Shown here: positions 51,129 to 59,968 of the stretch, in pieces
Numbering within the stretch: the stretch's first letter is position 1
How the letters are laid out: the number at the start of each line of letters is the position of its first letter
Assembly: GCA_035569495.1 (NCBI GenBank)
Contig: DATMMX010000011.1
Coordinates: 186,001-250,000, forward strand
Direction: 5' to 3'
Length of the DNA: 64,000 nt
From: DASRDZ01 sp035569495
Lineage (GTDB): Bacteria; Chloroflexota; Dormibacteria; Aeolococcales; Aeolococcaceae
The notes under the pieces: model-generated
Told to the model about the DNA's origin: nothing
Database searches by the model: none
What the model saw: only the letters and a program-made list of their open reading frames with translations
Translations under genes and position numbers: made by a program

Positions 51129-51716
51129 TCAGGCGAATGCATCGGCCGGTACTGGGATGAACCCGGCGATTCCGGCATCAGCGATCGCCACGGTCCGCTC
51201 GTCGACAACGAATCGGTCGATCACGTTCATCTCGGTCACCCGCACGGTGGAGGGCGCGACCGAGATGACCACCGCGACGTGCCCCCAGGCGCCACTCCCC
51301 GTGGGCGTCCGCCGGAAGACGACGATTGCCCCTAACGACGGCGAGGAACTGACGTCGTATCCCTGCGCTGCGGCGTTCCCGTACCACGCCCAGGCGTCTC
51401 CGGACCAGGTCACACCCTGGCCGCGGTGGCCCGGCCACAGCGCCGCGGCCCAGGACGTGCACTCCCCCGTTGGGGTGGTGTACGTGTCCGGGTAATAGCC
51501 GAACGGGACGTAATGGAGTTCGGCGGGTCGTGGTTGGCAGCGCACCGCAGCGTCGCACGAGGATCCACCGGCCGGGATGATCTGCTTGTCGGCGACAGGC
51601 GCGGCCGCGTCGGCAGGAGCACCGCCGCCAGCACCGAAGAAGAGCAAGGGTGCGGACAGGACGAGGAACCCGGCCACCACCACGCAGCCGCAGCCCCCGA
51701 ACGCCGCCCCCTTCAC
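51129..51716 (-). CDS. CHAP-type cell wall hydrolase (VirB1-like role)
   Basis: The 195-aa product has an N-terminal membrane/signal segment (CGCVVVAGFLVLSAPLLFF) and a CHAP amidase domain with the catalytic Cys in TPTGECTSWAAALWPG and the His in GAWGHVAVVISVAP. Such enzymes open peptidoglycan for the conjugation channel in Gram-positive systems. Start GTG 51716 overlaps the stop of the VirB4-like gene. Confidence 0.85.
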   Translation of the reverse strand: MKGAAFGGCGCVVVAGFLVLSAPLLFFGAGGGAPADAAAPVADKQIIPAGGSSCDAAVRCQPRPAELHYVPFGYYPDTYTTPTGECTSWAAALWPGHRGQGVTWSGDAWAWYGNAAAQGYDVSSSPSLGAIVVFRRTPTGSGAWGHVAVVISVAPSTVRVTEMNVIDRFVVDERTVAIADAGIAGFIPVPADAFA

Positions 51717-53014
51717 GAGGCGGCCTCCACCGGCGCGGCTGTCATGCGCGAGTCGGTGTCGCAGATCCACTGCTCGAGCCCGCTGAGGCGCAGGTCCACA
51801 ACGGTGCTTCGGTCGCGCACCCGCCACAGGGCACGCCCGCGGGGCAGCTCTGCGATGACCTCGGCCTCGGTGTCGGTGAGGCCCAGCAGGACGCGGGTCG
51901 CCTCCACCTCGGTGCGGGCCATCCCGTGGACGACGTGCGTCTCCGTGTCGGAGAGCAACCCCCGTGTGATGGCGACGACCTCGCTGCCCGTCGCTCCGGT
52001 GGCCGCGAGGTCGCTGAAGCGGTGCAGCACCATGACGACCTGCACGCCGTACTGCCTGCTCAGCTTCTGCAGGCTGCGCATCCAGCGCGCGACCTCGACG
52101 TTGGCGAGGCACGACCACGCCTCCTCGAGGATCAGGATCGACCGCCTCTGCATGTCTGCATCGCGCTGGAGGAGTCGCTGGACCCAGGATGCGACGCACA
52201 CCATGAGCACGGCGAGCATGTCCTCGTTCTGGTACACCTCAGAGAGGTCAAAGACGACGAGCTGGTGACTGAGGTCGATGCCGTCGGAGGTCGGACCGTC
52301 GAACATCCCGGCCAGGTCGCCGGCGACGAGACGATCCAGCTCCAGCGCCACATCTCGCGATCCGTCTGCCAGCTCGCGGGCGGACATCGCCAGTCGCGCC
52401 GCATCGTCGTCTGCCGGCGCGAACAGCGCCCTGCTCACCTCCCGCAGCGTGGGTTGCCCGTCCGGTGCCGTGTCGCGCACGGCGCGATCGAGTGCGACCC
52501 GCAGCGCCGCCTTCTCGGTCGACGTGAGCGCTCGCCGACACGCCGCACCACCAAGAGCAGTCAAGACGTCGAGCTGGTCGCGGCGGATGTCCGCGTCGGC
52601 GATGCCGGCGGCAACGCTGAGCCGGACGTCTAGGGGATTGAGACGCACCGCGCCGCCGCGCTCCAGTCGGATGGGACGCGTCCCGGCCACCGTGCACAGC
52701 CTGTCGAACTCCCCCTTGCGGTCCAACGCCACCACGCGGCGCCCGAACACCAGCGAGCGGCCCACGTAGCTCTTGACCGTTGCCGACTTGCCACGACCGA
52801 CCTGGCCGATCACGACCATGTTGGGGTTGGTGAGTAGGCCTGACGCGTACAGGCTCCACGGGTCGTAGCAGAAGGCGCCGCCGCCTCCGCAGACGTCCTC
52901 CCCGATGTAGACGCCGGACGCCCATTCGCCGCATGCGGCCATGAACGGGTAGGCCGACTGCAGGTGCGCGGTGGTGATCCGGTGCGCAGGATTGCGCGAG
53001 CGCACCGCCGTCAT
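51713..53014 (-). CDS. VirB4-like ATPase
   Basis: The 433-aa product has Walker A VIGQVGRGKSATVKS (about 68-82) and Walker B SILILEEAWS, then LQKLSRQYGVQVVMVLHRFS. It is the C-terminal motor part of VirB4; the N-terminal VirB4 region seems to be supplied by the preceding SCO6880-like protein, i.e. the protein is split into two genes. ATG 53014 overlaps the upstream stop by four bases. Confidence 0.88.
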   Translation of the reverse strand: MTAVRSRNPAHRITTAHLQSAYPFMAACGEWASGVYIGEDVCGGGGAFCYDPWSLYASGLLTNPNMVVIGQVGRGKSATVKSYVGRSLVFGRRVVALDRKGEFDRLCTVAGTRPIRLERGGAVRLNPLDVRLSVAAGIADADIRRDQLDVLTALGGAACRRALTSTEKAALRVALDRAVRDTAPDGQPTLREVSRALFAPADDDAARLAMSARELADGSRDVALELDRLVAGDLAGMFDGPTSDGIDLSHQLVVFDLSEVYQNEDMLAVLMVCVASWVQRLLQRDADMQRRSILILEEAWSCLANVEVARWMRSLQKLSRQYGVQVVMVLHRFSDLAATGATGSEVVAITRGLLSDTETHVVHGMARTEVEATRVLLGLTDTEAEVIAELPRGRALWRVRDRSTVVDLRLSGLEQWICDTDSRMTAAPVEAAS

Positions 53015-54639
53015 CGCAGGCCCCGGCACAGCGGCAGCGTGTACGTGAACGCGACGTCCTGCGAGCCGTACTCGCGGCGGACGTCAAGCCGGGCTTGGCT
53101 CGCACGCTGTTCCATGTCGCTGCAGGCCGCGTCCAGCTCCCGCCGCGTCCGCGCCGACACGGTGATGTAGGCGCTGAGCCGGCAGACGCTGTGACCCTCG
53201 TTCAGCTCGATCTCGGCGCGCGCCACGTTCTCCTCCTCCCGTCGCTTGCGCACCGTGGTGCGAAAGCCAAAGCGCTCCCGCAGCGACTGTGTCGTGGCGT
53301 CGTCGACGCGCGCCGCCTCCACGCGCCGCAAGGCCATCGCCGGCGGCGACGGCTCCATCACAACCGACACCGTCCGTCGACACCGCGTGCCGAGGAGTAG
53401 GGGCGCCATCCAGTCGGTGTCAACGGCCGCACGCGGCCATTCCGACACCCAGTAGGTCGCGTGGTACGCGCCCTCAGTCTGCAACGCCGACCACATGGCC
53501 AGCGATCGGCGCGGGAAGGCGTTCCGCGGTGACGCTCCCGCGAGGTCCGGATTCGCCGCGGTGCGGTGCGCCAGGTGCTCCCGTGCAGGCGGGTCGACGG
53601 CATACCGGAACGCCGCCGCGAGCATGCGGGGACTGAAGATCCCGCGCACCGCGACGTCAGCGCGGCGCAGCCCGGTGGCGAGGGCATCGAGCTCCCGGCT
53701 CAGCACCTCGCAGGCACCGACGTCGACGCCGCTCCTGAGCTGGCGAATCAGCGGCGAAGCGCGCAGCGCGCTCACCTGCAGGGCGATGAGGACCTCGTGC
53801 TGCTGCGTCTGGGGGCCAGCCTCATCGAGGAGCGCCAGGTAGGAGCGCACGAAGGGACTGCTGCCCGGCAGCGCCTGGTGCTCGCCCAAATGGCGCACCA
53901 CGCTCTCGCTGTCGTCGGGCGCCGTCCGCTCCAGCCACTGGACGCGCGTGACCATCCCAGCCTCCCGGGCGAGCCCCGAGAGCACGGCGCCCCACTGAGC
54001 CAGAAGGCGCTCCTTCTGTCCCTGGTCGAGGAGCGCGAACCCTGCCCCGCTGGCAGCGATGACGCCAACGTAGGTGCGTCGGCGCGCGTCCTTGACCACC
54101 CCGATATCTCCCTGGCGCCACGTCGCAGCCAGGAGCTCGATGCCCCGCAGGAACGGCGGGTGGATGTCGCCCGCGTCGACTCGACGCACCGCGCTGACCC
54201 ACCTGTGCTCCCCAGCCCCGTCCCCCTGTTCGCCGTCGTCAGCCACCGGGCCGCGGGCGGACGTGGGAGCCGGGCGCTTCTGCGGCGCCGCGGGATCGCG
54301 CACCGCGTCGGGCGCTCCGCTCCGGCCGGTGGCGAGCTCATGGCCGCGGTACTGCGTCGGACCCAGCCAGCGGCGGTCCCCGACCAGCCCAGCGTGCAGA
54401 TAGCCTGCAACGACGGGCGCCCATTGCTCCGGTGTGCGACCCAGGACGGGAAGGCACCCGACGGCGGCGCCGCCCGCGATGAGCACCAGGGCCGCCCCCG
54501 CGCCCGATGGGGACGGCCAGAGGGAGAAGACGGCGACGACGATGACCGTCGTCGCAAGCCCAACGACCAGCTGCCCCAGCCGGACACCGAGGAAAAGCCC
54601 GCGCCGCTCCAACGGGCCGAACTCGAACTGGGCCCTCAT
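53011..54639 (-). CDS. SCO6880-family conjugation protein
   Basis: The 542-aa product has two N-terminal membrane helices (LGQLVVGLATTVIVVAVFSL; GAALVLIAGGAAVGCLPVLG), then a region with FGFRTTVRKRREEENVARAE and GHSVCRLSAYITVSARTRRE. This matches the SCO6880 family of actinobacterial conjugative elements, equivalent to PrgI/VirB3 plus the N-terminal half of VirB4. The linker at about 105-140 is disordered. Coupled to its neighbours by 4-bp overlaps. Confidence 0.82.
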   Translation of the reverse strand: MRAQFEFGPLERRGLFLGVRLGQLVVGLATTVIVVAVFSLWPSPSGAGAALVLIAGGAAVGCLPVLGRTPEQWAPVVAGYLHAGLVGDRRWLGPTQYRGHELATGRSGAPDAVRDPAAPQKRPAPTSARGPVADDGEQGDGAGEHRWVSAVRRVDAGDIHPPFLRGIELLAATWRQGDIGVVKDARRRTYVGVIAASGAGFALLDQGQKERLLAQWGAVLSGLAREAGMVTRVQWLERTAPDDSESVVRHLGEHQALPGSSPFVRSYLALLDEAGPQTQQHEVLIALQVSALRASPLIRQLRSGVDVGACEVLSRELDALATGLRRADVAVRGIFSPRMLAAAFRYAVDPPAREHLAHRTAANPDLAGASPRNAFPRRSLAMWSALQTEGAYHATYWVSEWPRAAVDTDWMAPLLLGTRCRRTVSVVMEPSPPAMALRRVEAARVDDATTQSLRERFGFRTTVRKRREEENVARAEIELNEGHSVCRLSAYITVSARTRRELDAACSDMEQRASQARLDVRREYGSQDVAFTYTLPLCRGLR

Positions 54640-55973
54640 CCGCCGGCCCCCCCGCTCCGCCCCGGCTTCGAGCCAGCGCCTGAGCTGGTCGATGCCGCCT
54701 TGCTGCCGTCACTCACCGGCGTCGCACCCGGTCGGTCGCCCTGCCGGTGCGCTCCAACTGCAGCGCCCGTGGCGATCTTCTGCGTGGGCACGCGGCCGCC
54801 GCCGCTCACGATGGCGAGGCCACCCGCGGCGCCACCACCCCCCCTCATGACCGCACCGGCAGCCGTCCGTGCGAGCGCGACACCGCGGTGAATCGGCATG
54901 TACGCGGCCCGCCGGGTGTCGGCGATCGCGGCGACGGCGTGCTCCGCGTGTGAGACCAGCCCGAGCAGCACCATCGGTGCCCCGGCGGCCAGGAAGACAA
55001 CGATGAGGCCGACGACGAGCCGACCGAACCCGCCGGGGCGGTCCGACGCGACGGCGTCAGCAAGGAGCCCGGCGGCGAGCGACAAGGAGACGAGGATGAC
55101 GAACTTGGCGAGGATCGCGGTAACGAGCACGTCGGCGAGCCGGCGCGCCATCCGACCAGCTCCCTGCCACACGGATGCGGCCAGGGCGAGCGGCATGAAC
55201 AGCACCGCCAGGTAGATCACCGCGGTGCGCACCGCCAGCTCGATGTAGAGCAGGATGCCGACGAGGATGGTCCCCAGTGCGCAGAGCGCGACCACCCCGA
55301 GACTGCTCCCGCTGTGATCGGACGTATACGCGTCTCCGAGGTCCTTGATGAACTGCGCAGACGACTGCTGGAGGCTGCCGCCGAGCACCCAGGTCGTTGC
55401 CTGGTCAACCGCGGCGACCGCCGTCCCGGTGAGGAAGAGCAGGACGGTCGTGGCCCCGAAAGCGACCGGTAGACGCACCAGGAGCGCCGAGACGATCAGG
55501 GCTGGGTCACCCCGGACCAGGGCGTGACCCACGGTGACGAGCAGGAAGAGCAGCGCGATCCCACCGACCAGCCCGAGCATCGGCTGCAGCCGCCCAGCGA
55601 GGAACGACCGCGGCCCCAGGTCCGCGGTCAGGGTGCGGTCGGCGGCCTGGACGACGTCCCCGAGAACCGATGCAGCACCGTCGGCGAGCCAGTGGGTGAA
55701 CGCGGTCTCCGCGGCGTCCGCGACGTAGCCGGTGATCGCCCCGAGTGGGTTGGGGACGACGCTCCAGACACTCCCGACCGCGTCGCAGACGGCGCTGACG
55801 CCGGGAACGTCACAGGGACCCGCGAGCCCGGGCACAGGCAGAGGCAGGGGCAGGGGGAGCCCGGTGTTGGGGGCGGCAGGCGCGCTGGCCTCCGCTGGCG
55901 GAGAGTGCGCGATGACACTCAGGCTCACGGCCAGCACAGCGGCGAGTAGCAGCCAAGTTGGCCGGCGCATCAC
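54636..55973 (-). CDS. VirB6/TrbL-like polytopic membrane protein
   Basis: The 445-aa product has a signal peptide (WLLLAAVLAVSLSVIAHSPP), then about six membrane segments (for example GLVGGIALLFLLVTVGHALV; VVALCALGTILVGILLYIEL; LVVGLIVVFLAAGAPMVLLG) and a disordered Gly/Ser/Ala-rich cytoplasmic tail. This topology matches the VirB6-like channel core of Gram-positive type IV secretion. GTG 55973 or ATG 55970 start. Confidence 0.82.
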   Translation of the reverse strand: MMRRPTWLLLAAVLAVSLSVIAHSPPAEASAPAAPNTGLPLPLPLPVPGLAGPCDVPGVSAVCDAVGSVWSVVPNPLGAITGYVADAAETAFTHWLADGAASVLGDVVQAADRTLTADLGPRSFLAGRLQPMLGLVGGIALLFLLVTVGHALVRGDPALIVSALLVRLPVAFGATTVLLFLTGTAVAAVDQATTWVLGGSLQQSSAQFIKDLGDAYTSDHSGSSLGVVALCALGTILVGILLYIELAVRTAVIYLAVLFMPLALAASVWQGAGRMARRLADVLVTAILAKFVILVSLSLAAGLLADAVASDRPGGFGRLVVGLIVVFLAAGAPMVLLGLVSHAEHAVAAIADTRRAAYMPIHRGVALARTAAGAVMRGGGGAAGGLAIVSGGGRVPTQKIATGAAVGAHRQGDRPGATPVSDGSKAASTSSGAGSKPGRSGGAGG

Positions 55974-56707
55974 CGACCGACCTCCGGCTGTGCCAGGTAC
56001 GGGGGGAGGTCGGGTCCGTCATCCAGCCGCATCGGCCCCGACGCCCCGTCCGCGCGCGCCGACGAGCCAGTGCCGCCGTCGAGCTTCCAGTCGCCGCCGT
56101 ACCAGCGCAGCAGCACCGTGCCGGCGTCGAAGGAGACGACCGTGGGCCCATCGCCCGGATGGGCGATGAGGAGTGACCAGGTCCGCACCGTCGCCACCTG
56201 CCCGTCGTCGGCAGTCACGGAGACGGTCAACGGCTCGACCCGCTCGGCAATGCGCTGGCGGTGTGCCGCGTTGCTGATGAGGTGGTTGATCGATTCCTGG
56301 TTGGTCAGGACCGTCTCCGCCGCTGCCCGACCGGCGGCCGCGTAGTAGGTCGGCGTGCACATCTCGCGCCACGCCGCCCGGTACGCCTCCGGGTCGGCTT
56401 CGAGGTCGCTGACCTCGACGTGGAGGAAGGCCAGCGCAGCGGCGCGGGCCCCGTCCGCGGTGTCGGGAAAGCCCTCGGGCACCCCGGCGACTACGCGCTG
56501 TCGCGGCGGGGCCGAAGCCGACAGCGGGGCCGAGATACCCGCGCCCGTGGCAGGGGTGCGATCGGAACCGTTGGCGGCGACCGTCCAGCGTCCCACGGCG
56601 ATCCCGCCGCCGAGTGTCACCAGTAGGGCAACCACGGCCATGCCCGTGAGGCGGCGACGCCGTCCGCGGCCGTCGTCGTCGGTCAGGGATCGCTGCCGGG
56701 CCATCAT
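55970..56707 (-). CDS. VirB8/TcpC-like conjugation protein
   Basis: The 245-aa product has a short cytoplasmic Arg-rich stretch, one membrane helix (GMAVVALLVTLGGGIAVGRW) and an extracytoplasmic domain with AALAFLHVEVSDLEADPEAY and TVRTWSLLIAHPGD...LLRWYGGDWKL, an NTF2-like pattern as in VirB8/TcpC. It probably scaffolds the channel. Confidence 0.72.
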   Translation of the reverse strand: MMARQRSLTDDDGRGRRRRLTGMAVVALLVTLGGGIAVGRWTVAANGSDRTPATGAGISAPLSASAPPRQRVVAGVPEGFPDTADGARAAALAFLHVEVSDLEADPEAYRAAWREMCTPTYYAAAGRAAAETVLTNQESINHLISNAAHRQRIAERVEPLTVSVTADDGQVATVRTWSLLIAHPGDGPTVVSFDAGTVLLRWYGGDWKLDGGTGSSARADGASGPMRLDDGPDLPPYLAQPEVGR

Positions 56708-56997
56708 CCCTTCCCCGCCAGCGTCTGCCCGAAGTGGACCAGGGCCGCGGAGAGGATGATCACCACCGCGCCGACGACGCCCCCGGCGATGCTCTTCTTG
56801 CCGAAGTCGCCAGCCCGGTAGTTGCCGCTCCAGGCGGAGAACCCCAGAGAGCCACCGCCGATCACGACGGACAGGACACAGCCGCCGATGAGCAGATACG
56901 CCGTGTAGTTGATGAGGGTCTGGAGAGCCCCGCCCCCGGGACCACCGGAGGCATCCGGGCTCACGATGAAGTCGGCCAGCAGGCTCAGCGCATGCAT
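56704..56997 (-). CDS. DUF6112-type membrane protein (VirB2-like)
   Basis: The 97-aa product has two hydrophobic helices: LQTLINYTAYLLIGGCVLSV and SIAGGVVGAVVIILSAALVH, separated by a glycine-rich loop with N-Y. Size and topology match DUF6112 proteins of actinobacterial ICEs, the likely pilin-like or VirB2-like component. ATG 56997 is used; an in-frame GTG at 57003 overlaps the previous stop and may be the real start. Confidence 0.75.
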   Translation of the reverse strand: MHALSLLADFIVSPDASGGPGGGALQTLINYTAYLLIGGCVLSVVIGGGSLGFSAWSGNYRAGDFGKKSIAGGVVGAVVIILSAALVHFGQTLAGKG

Positions 56998-56999
56998 TG

Positions 57000-57899
57000 T
57001 CACGCCGCCCGCGGCTCCGTGGCCAGGTGGGCAGCGCGCACGCTTTCCGGTCGGGCCACGCCGAGGCGAGCTCCAGGCCGGGGTCTGTACGACAGCGCCG
57101 CAGCGCTGTTTGCGTCCCTCCGCTCCAGCGCCCGTGCCCAGCGGACTCCGAGCCGCCCCCGCGCTGGAGCTCCGCTCCGGACCGACGCGTCGAGGACGGC
57201 GGTCAGCCGGCCCTCCGCGCGCACACGCCGCTTCTGGAGGCTGTCGCCACCCACCCCGAAGGCGGGCGCCAGCGCGGCGAGTTCCCGCTTCTCCAGGCGG
57301 CTCGCAGCCACCAGCTCGGCGTCCGCCGCGGCCAGAGCTCCGGCATGCACAAGGGCGATGAGCACCTCCTCCGGATTCGCCCGGAGGCTCGCGGGCGGAG
57401 CTGCCACCGGGACGATCAGCCGATCCAGCGACAGCGGCCGCACCTCGCCGATGCGAAGCGCACGACGTGCCTGCCGGTAGGCGTGCCAGCAGAGACTGGC
57501 CGCGATCCCGCGCGGCGGCAGGGCTCGGTCGGCGAGCGCGCCGAGAAGGGCGGCAACGACCTCCGACGAGGACTCGACGGGATCGGCACCCGCACAGACG
57601 AGACGTGCCACCGCGCGTCGCAGCCCGGGCACCAGGAGCCAGGTGAACGCGAGCCCCCATTCCTCGAGGTCGTCGCGAGCCTGGTCGGCCACCCAGCGCA
57701 ACACGTCGTCCCGGGTGCGGTACGACGTCGTCGGCTGGAGCAACAAGGCCCTGAGCTCGCGGAGGGGGACAGGTCGTTGCGGGAGGTCCGCTCCCAGCAG
57801 CCGGCCGTCGACCCCGGGTGCGTCGGGTCTCTCGGCGAGGTGCCGGACGGCGATCTCGACGTGGTCGAGCATCGTCAAGGGTCGGGTCGGGGTGGCCAT
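57000..57899 (-). CDS. sigma-factor-like helical protein, first gene of transfer operon
   Basis: The 299-aa product is mostly helical. LVAASRLEKRELAALAPAFG and VGGDSLQKRRVRAEGRL resemble sigma region 4 (helix, turn, recognition helix with basic residues), and the middle has LCWHAYRQARRALRIGEVRP. It could be a transcription regulator of the transfer genes. ATG 57899 has a GGAGGA site. The gene begins next to the TGTACA cluster. Confidence 0.5.
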   Translation of the reverse strand: MATPTRPLTMLDHVEIAVRHLAERPDAPGVDGRLLGADLPQRPVPLRELRALLLQPTTSYRTRDDVLRWVADQARDDLEEWGLAFTWLLVPGLRRAVARLVCAGADPVESSSEVVAALLGALADRALPPRGIAASLCWHAYRQARRALRIGEVRPLSLDRLIVPVAAPPASLRANPEEVLIALVHAGALAAADAELVAASRLEKRELAALAPAFGVGGDSLQKRRVRAEGRLTAVLDASVRSGAPARGRLGVRWARALERRDANSAAALSYRPRPGARLGVARPESVRAAHLATEPRAA

Positions 57900-57972
57900 G
57901 GCATTCCTCCGCTGATGGGTGGTGGAGCGCCATGCGACCAGGGGCCTTGTTCAGAACTTCGACGGCGGTCCC

Positions 57973-58247
57973 TGTACACGCCGTGCCGCCCGTTGATGAC
58001 AGGGCGGCGGTGGGCTGTACACGGCTCTGCACACGCCGTGTGCTGGGAGATGACCGCGAGCGTGAGGGCACTTCCCCTGCCCGCCGTCACCGGGGTCCGG
58101 CACGCCGAAGAACGGTCGCTCAGGAGCCGCCGACCGCACACCGCAGTCCATCACGACCGCAGCGGACGTCGACGCGGATGTCGTGTACACGCGGTGGCTA
58201 GAGCCCCAAACGGGAACGCCGGGGATGGCCTGTACAGCTTCTGTACA
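57973..58247. promoter_or_regulatory. cluster of five TGTACA sites between the transfer and pilus operons
   Basis: TGTACA occurs at 57973, 58016, 58184, 58231 and 58242; the one at 58184 is inside the palindrome GTGTACAC, and GCACACGCCGTGTGC at 58029-58043 is a related dyad. Five copies of an AT-containing palindrome in 275 bp of a GC-rich divergent promoter region strongly suggest operators controlling both operons. The regulator is unknown. Confidence 0.6.
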
Positions 58248-58316
58248 CGGCCACGGCTCTCATGCGCACGGGTCCGTCGACCCGCACGCTCGGTCGACCG
58301 CGATCCCGAGGTCATG

Positions 58317-58346
58317 TTGATATCGATGGCAAAGCCCCAGTACGAT
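58317..58346 (+). promoter_or_regulatory. sigma-70-like promoter for the pilus operon
   Basis: TTGATA (58317-58322) and TACGAT (58341-58346) are separated by 18 bp, close to consensus, about 125 bp before the first pilus gene. A CCCCCTGT/ACAGGGGG pairing in the leader may form a hairpin in the transcript. Confidence 0.5.
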
Positions 58347-58472
58347 CCGCTTCACCCCCTGTCGACCTCCACCGTCAGCGCTGGAAGCCGATACAGGGGG
58401 GCCTGCACGGGCGAGCGCTCGATCCAGGCGCGGTTCGCAACTGGGACCCCGTTCAGCGGGGAGGAGTAGGGA

Positions 58473-59195
58473 GTGAGCACTGGGAATGGCGGGCGCGTCC
58501 CGCGCGGTGTCGTTCTGTCCGACCTGCCTGCTGTCGGCGAGCATCGCTCGACGAGCCGGCGACCCACGTCGCCGGACGTGCGCCTCGAGCCGGCGCGGCG
58601 GCGACGCGAGGTGCCCTGGATCCTCCTCGGCATTGGCGTGTGTTGCCTGTCCGGAATCGGCGGGTGGGTTGTCACCAGCCGCCTCGCCGCGCAGTACCAG
58701 ATCCTCGTCACCACCCGAGCAGTGCCGGCGGGACACGTCTTCATTACCGGCGACCTGCGCCCCGCCTCCACTTCAGCCACCGGCCTGGACCTGGTGCTCG
58801 AGGCGGACGAAGGTCAGATCGTCGGACACACGGCGGCGGTGGGCGTCCCCGCCGGGGCTCCGCTGGTTCACGGTGACGTCGGCTCCCCGGCCGTCGGACC
58901 TGGCGCGGTGACTGTGGCGGTCCTCTGCAAGCCAGGGCAGTTCCCGCCCAGCCTGGCAGCCGGTGACCACGTCACGATCCTCACGGAGGCCTCGCCGCCC
59001 GGGGGGGCCTCGCTCGCTCCTGCCAGCGGCGCCACCAGCGCGCAGGGCGTGGTCGTCGCTATCGACACCCCTACGGACTCTGCAGTCGGCGGCACGGTCG
59101 TCACCCTGCAGGTCGACGCTGCGTCCGCATCGGGCGTGGCTGCGGCAGGCGCCGATGGCCACGCCAGCCTCGTGGTCACTGCGGCGGGCGACTGA
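58473..59195 (+). CDS. SAF-domain protein (CpaB/RcpC-like)
   Basis: The 240-aa product has an Arg-rich N-terminus, one membrane helix (VPWILLGIGVCCLSGIGGWV), then a SAF domain with QILVTTRAVPAGHVFITGDL and GHTAAVGVPAGAPLVHGDV. In Tad systems CpaB/RcpC sits outside the membrane and assists pilus assembly. GTG start at 58473. Confidence 0.75.
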   Translation: MSTGNGGRVPRGVVLSDLPAVGEHRSTSRRPTSPDVRLEPARRRREVPWILLGIGVCCLSGIGGWVVTSRLAAQYQILVTTRAVPAGHVFITGDLRPASTSATGLDLVLEADEGQIVGHTAAVGVPAGAPLVHGDVGSPAVGPGAVTVAVLCKPGQFPPSLAAGDHVTILTEASPPGGASLAPASGATSAQGVVVAIDTPTDSAVGGTVVTLQVDAASASGVAAAGADGHASLVVTAAGD

Positions 59196-59197
59196 GG

Positions 59198-59968
59198 GTG
59201 CTGGTCACGCTCGTCTCCGTGCAGTCGTGCGGGGTCACTCCCGCCGCCCTTGCGCTGGCCGCCACCTGGCCTGCGGGCAGCCGCATTCCCGTCGTCGCTG
59301 AGCTCGACCCCGCCGGTGGCGACATCGCCGCGCGGTTCGGCCTGCGGTCGGACACCGGCTTGGTCACCCTGGCGGCCGCGCTGCGGCGGGCGGGCGCCGA
59401 CGTGGCCGCCGACCCGCTGGCCGCGTGTGCTCCCCACCTGCAGGACCTCGCCGGCGGGACGCGGGTGCTGACCGCGCCCATCTCCGGCGCGGAGGCCGGA
59501 ACGGCCTTCGATGTGCTCGCTGACTGCCTGCCCCTGATCACCGACGTCGTCGATGTCATCGCCGATTGCGGACGTCTCGAGCCGCGTCCGTCGCCCTCGG
59601 TCACCCGGCTGCTGGCGATGAGCACGCTCACCGTCGTCGTCGTCCGACCGGCACTGTCGCCACTTTTGCGCCTCGTGGCCAGGCTGCCCGAGATCCGAAC
59701 GATGGCCGATCCGGCCACCGTTCTCCTCTGCGGCGCCCCGCAGTACCCGCTCACCCAGGTCGAGGCCGAGCTCGACATCCCGGTCATCGGCCATCTACCT
59801 CATGACCCCGCTGCAGCCGCGATCCTGCGCGGCGAGGAGGGGTGGTGGCGCCGCACGCACCGCCTGCCACTCTTCCGCGCGGCCGCGGCTGCGGCTGCCG
59901 CCATCAGCGAGCGCACGTCGGCCGAGCCGGCCTGTGAGTCGCGGCCCGCGGTTGAGGCTGCGCGATGA
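59198..59968 (+). CDS. MinD/CpaE-like P-loop protein with degenerate Walker A
   Basis: The 256-aa product opens VTLVSVQSCGVTPAALALA, where the deviant Walker A (normally GGxGxGKT) lacks the Lys. It continues VAELDPAGGDIAARFGLRSD (switch I/A'-like Asp), VIADCGRL and VTVVVVRPALSPL. It is the actinobacterial CpaE/MinD-like protein found before cpaF; loss of the Lys suggests it no longer hydrolyses ATP and acts as a structural partner. GTG start. Confidence 0.72.
   Translation: MLVTLVSVQSCGVTPAALALAATWPAGSRIPVVAELDPAGGDIAARFGLRSDTGLVTLAAALRRAGADVAADPLAACAPHLQDLAGGTRVLTAPISGAEAGTAFDVLADCLPLITDVVDVIADCGRLEPRPSPSVTRLLAMSTLTVVVVRPALSPLLRLVARLPEIRTMADPATVLLCGAPQYPLTQVEAELDIPVIGHLPHDPAAAAILRGEEGWWRRTHRLPLFRAAAAAAAAISERTSAEPACESRPAVEAAR

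Noticed and set aside
58320..58420. c-di-GMP (GEMM) riboswitch before the pilus operon, suggested by GGCAAAGCC and a CCCCCTGT/ACAGGGGG stem
   Set aside because: The other conserved GEMM segments are missing and the GGCAAAGCC lies between good -35 and -10 boxes.
58329..58472. 47-codon frame beginning MAKPQYDPLHPL
   Set aside because: No ribosome site, overlaps the proposed promoter, and no coding bias.
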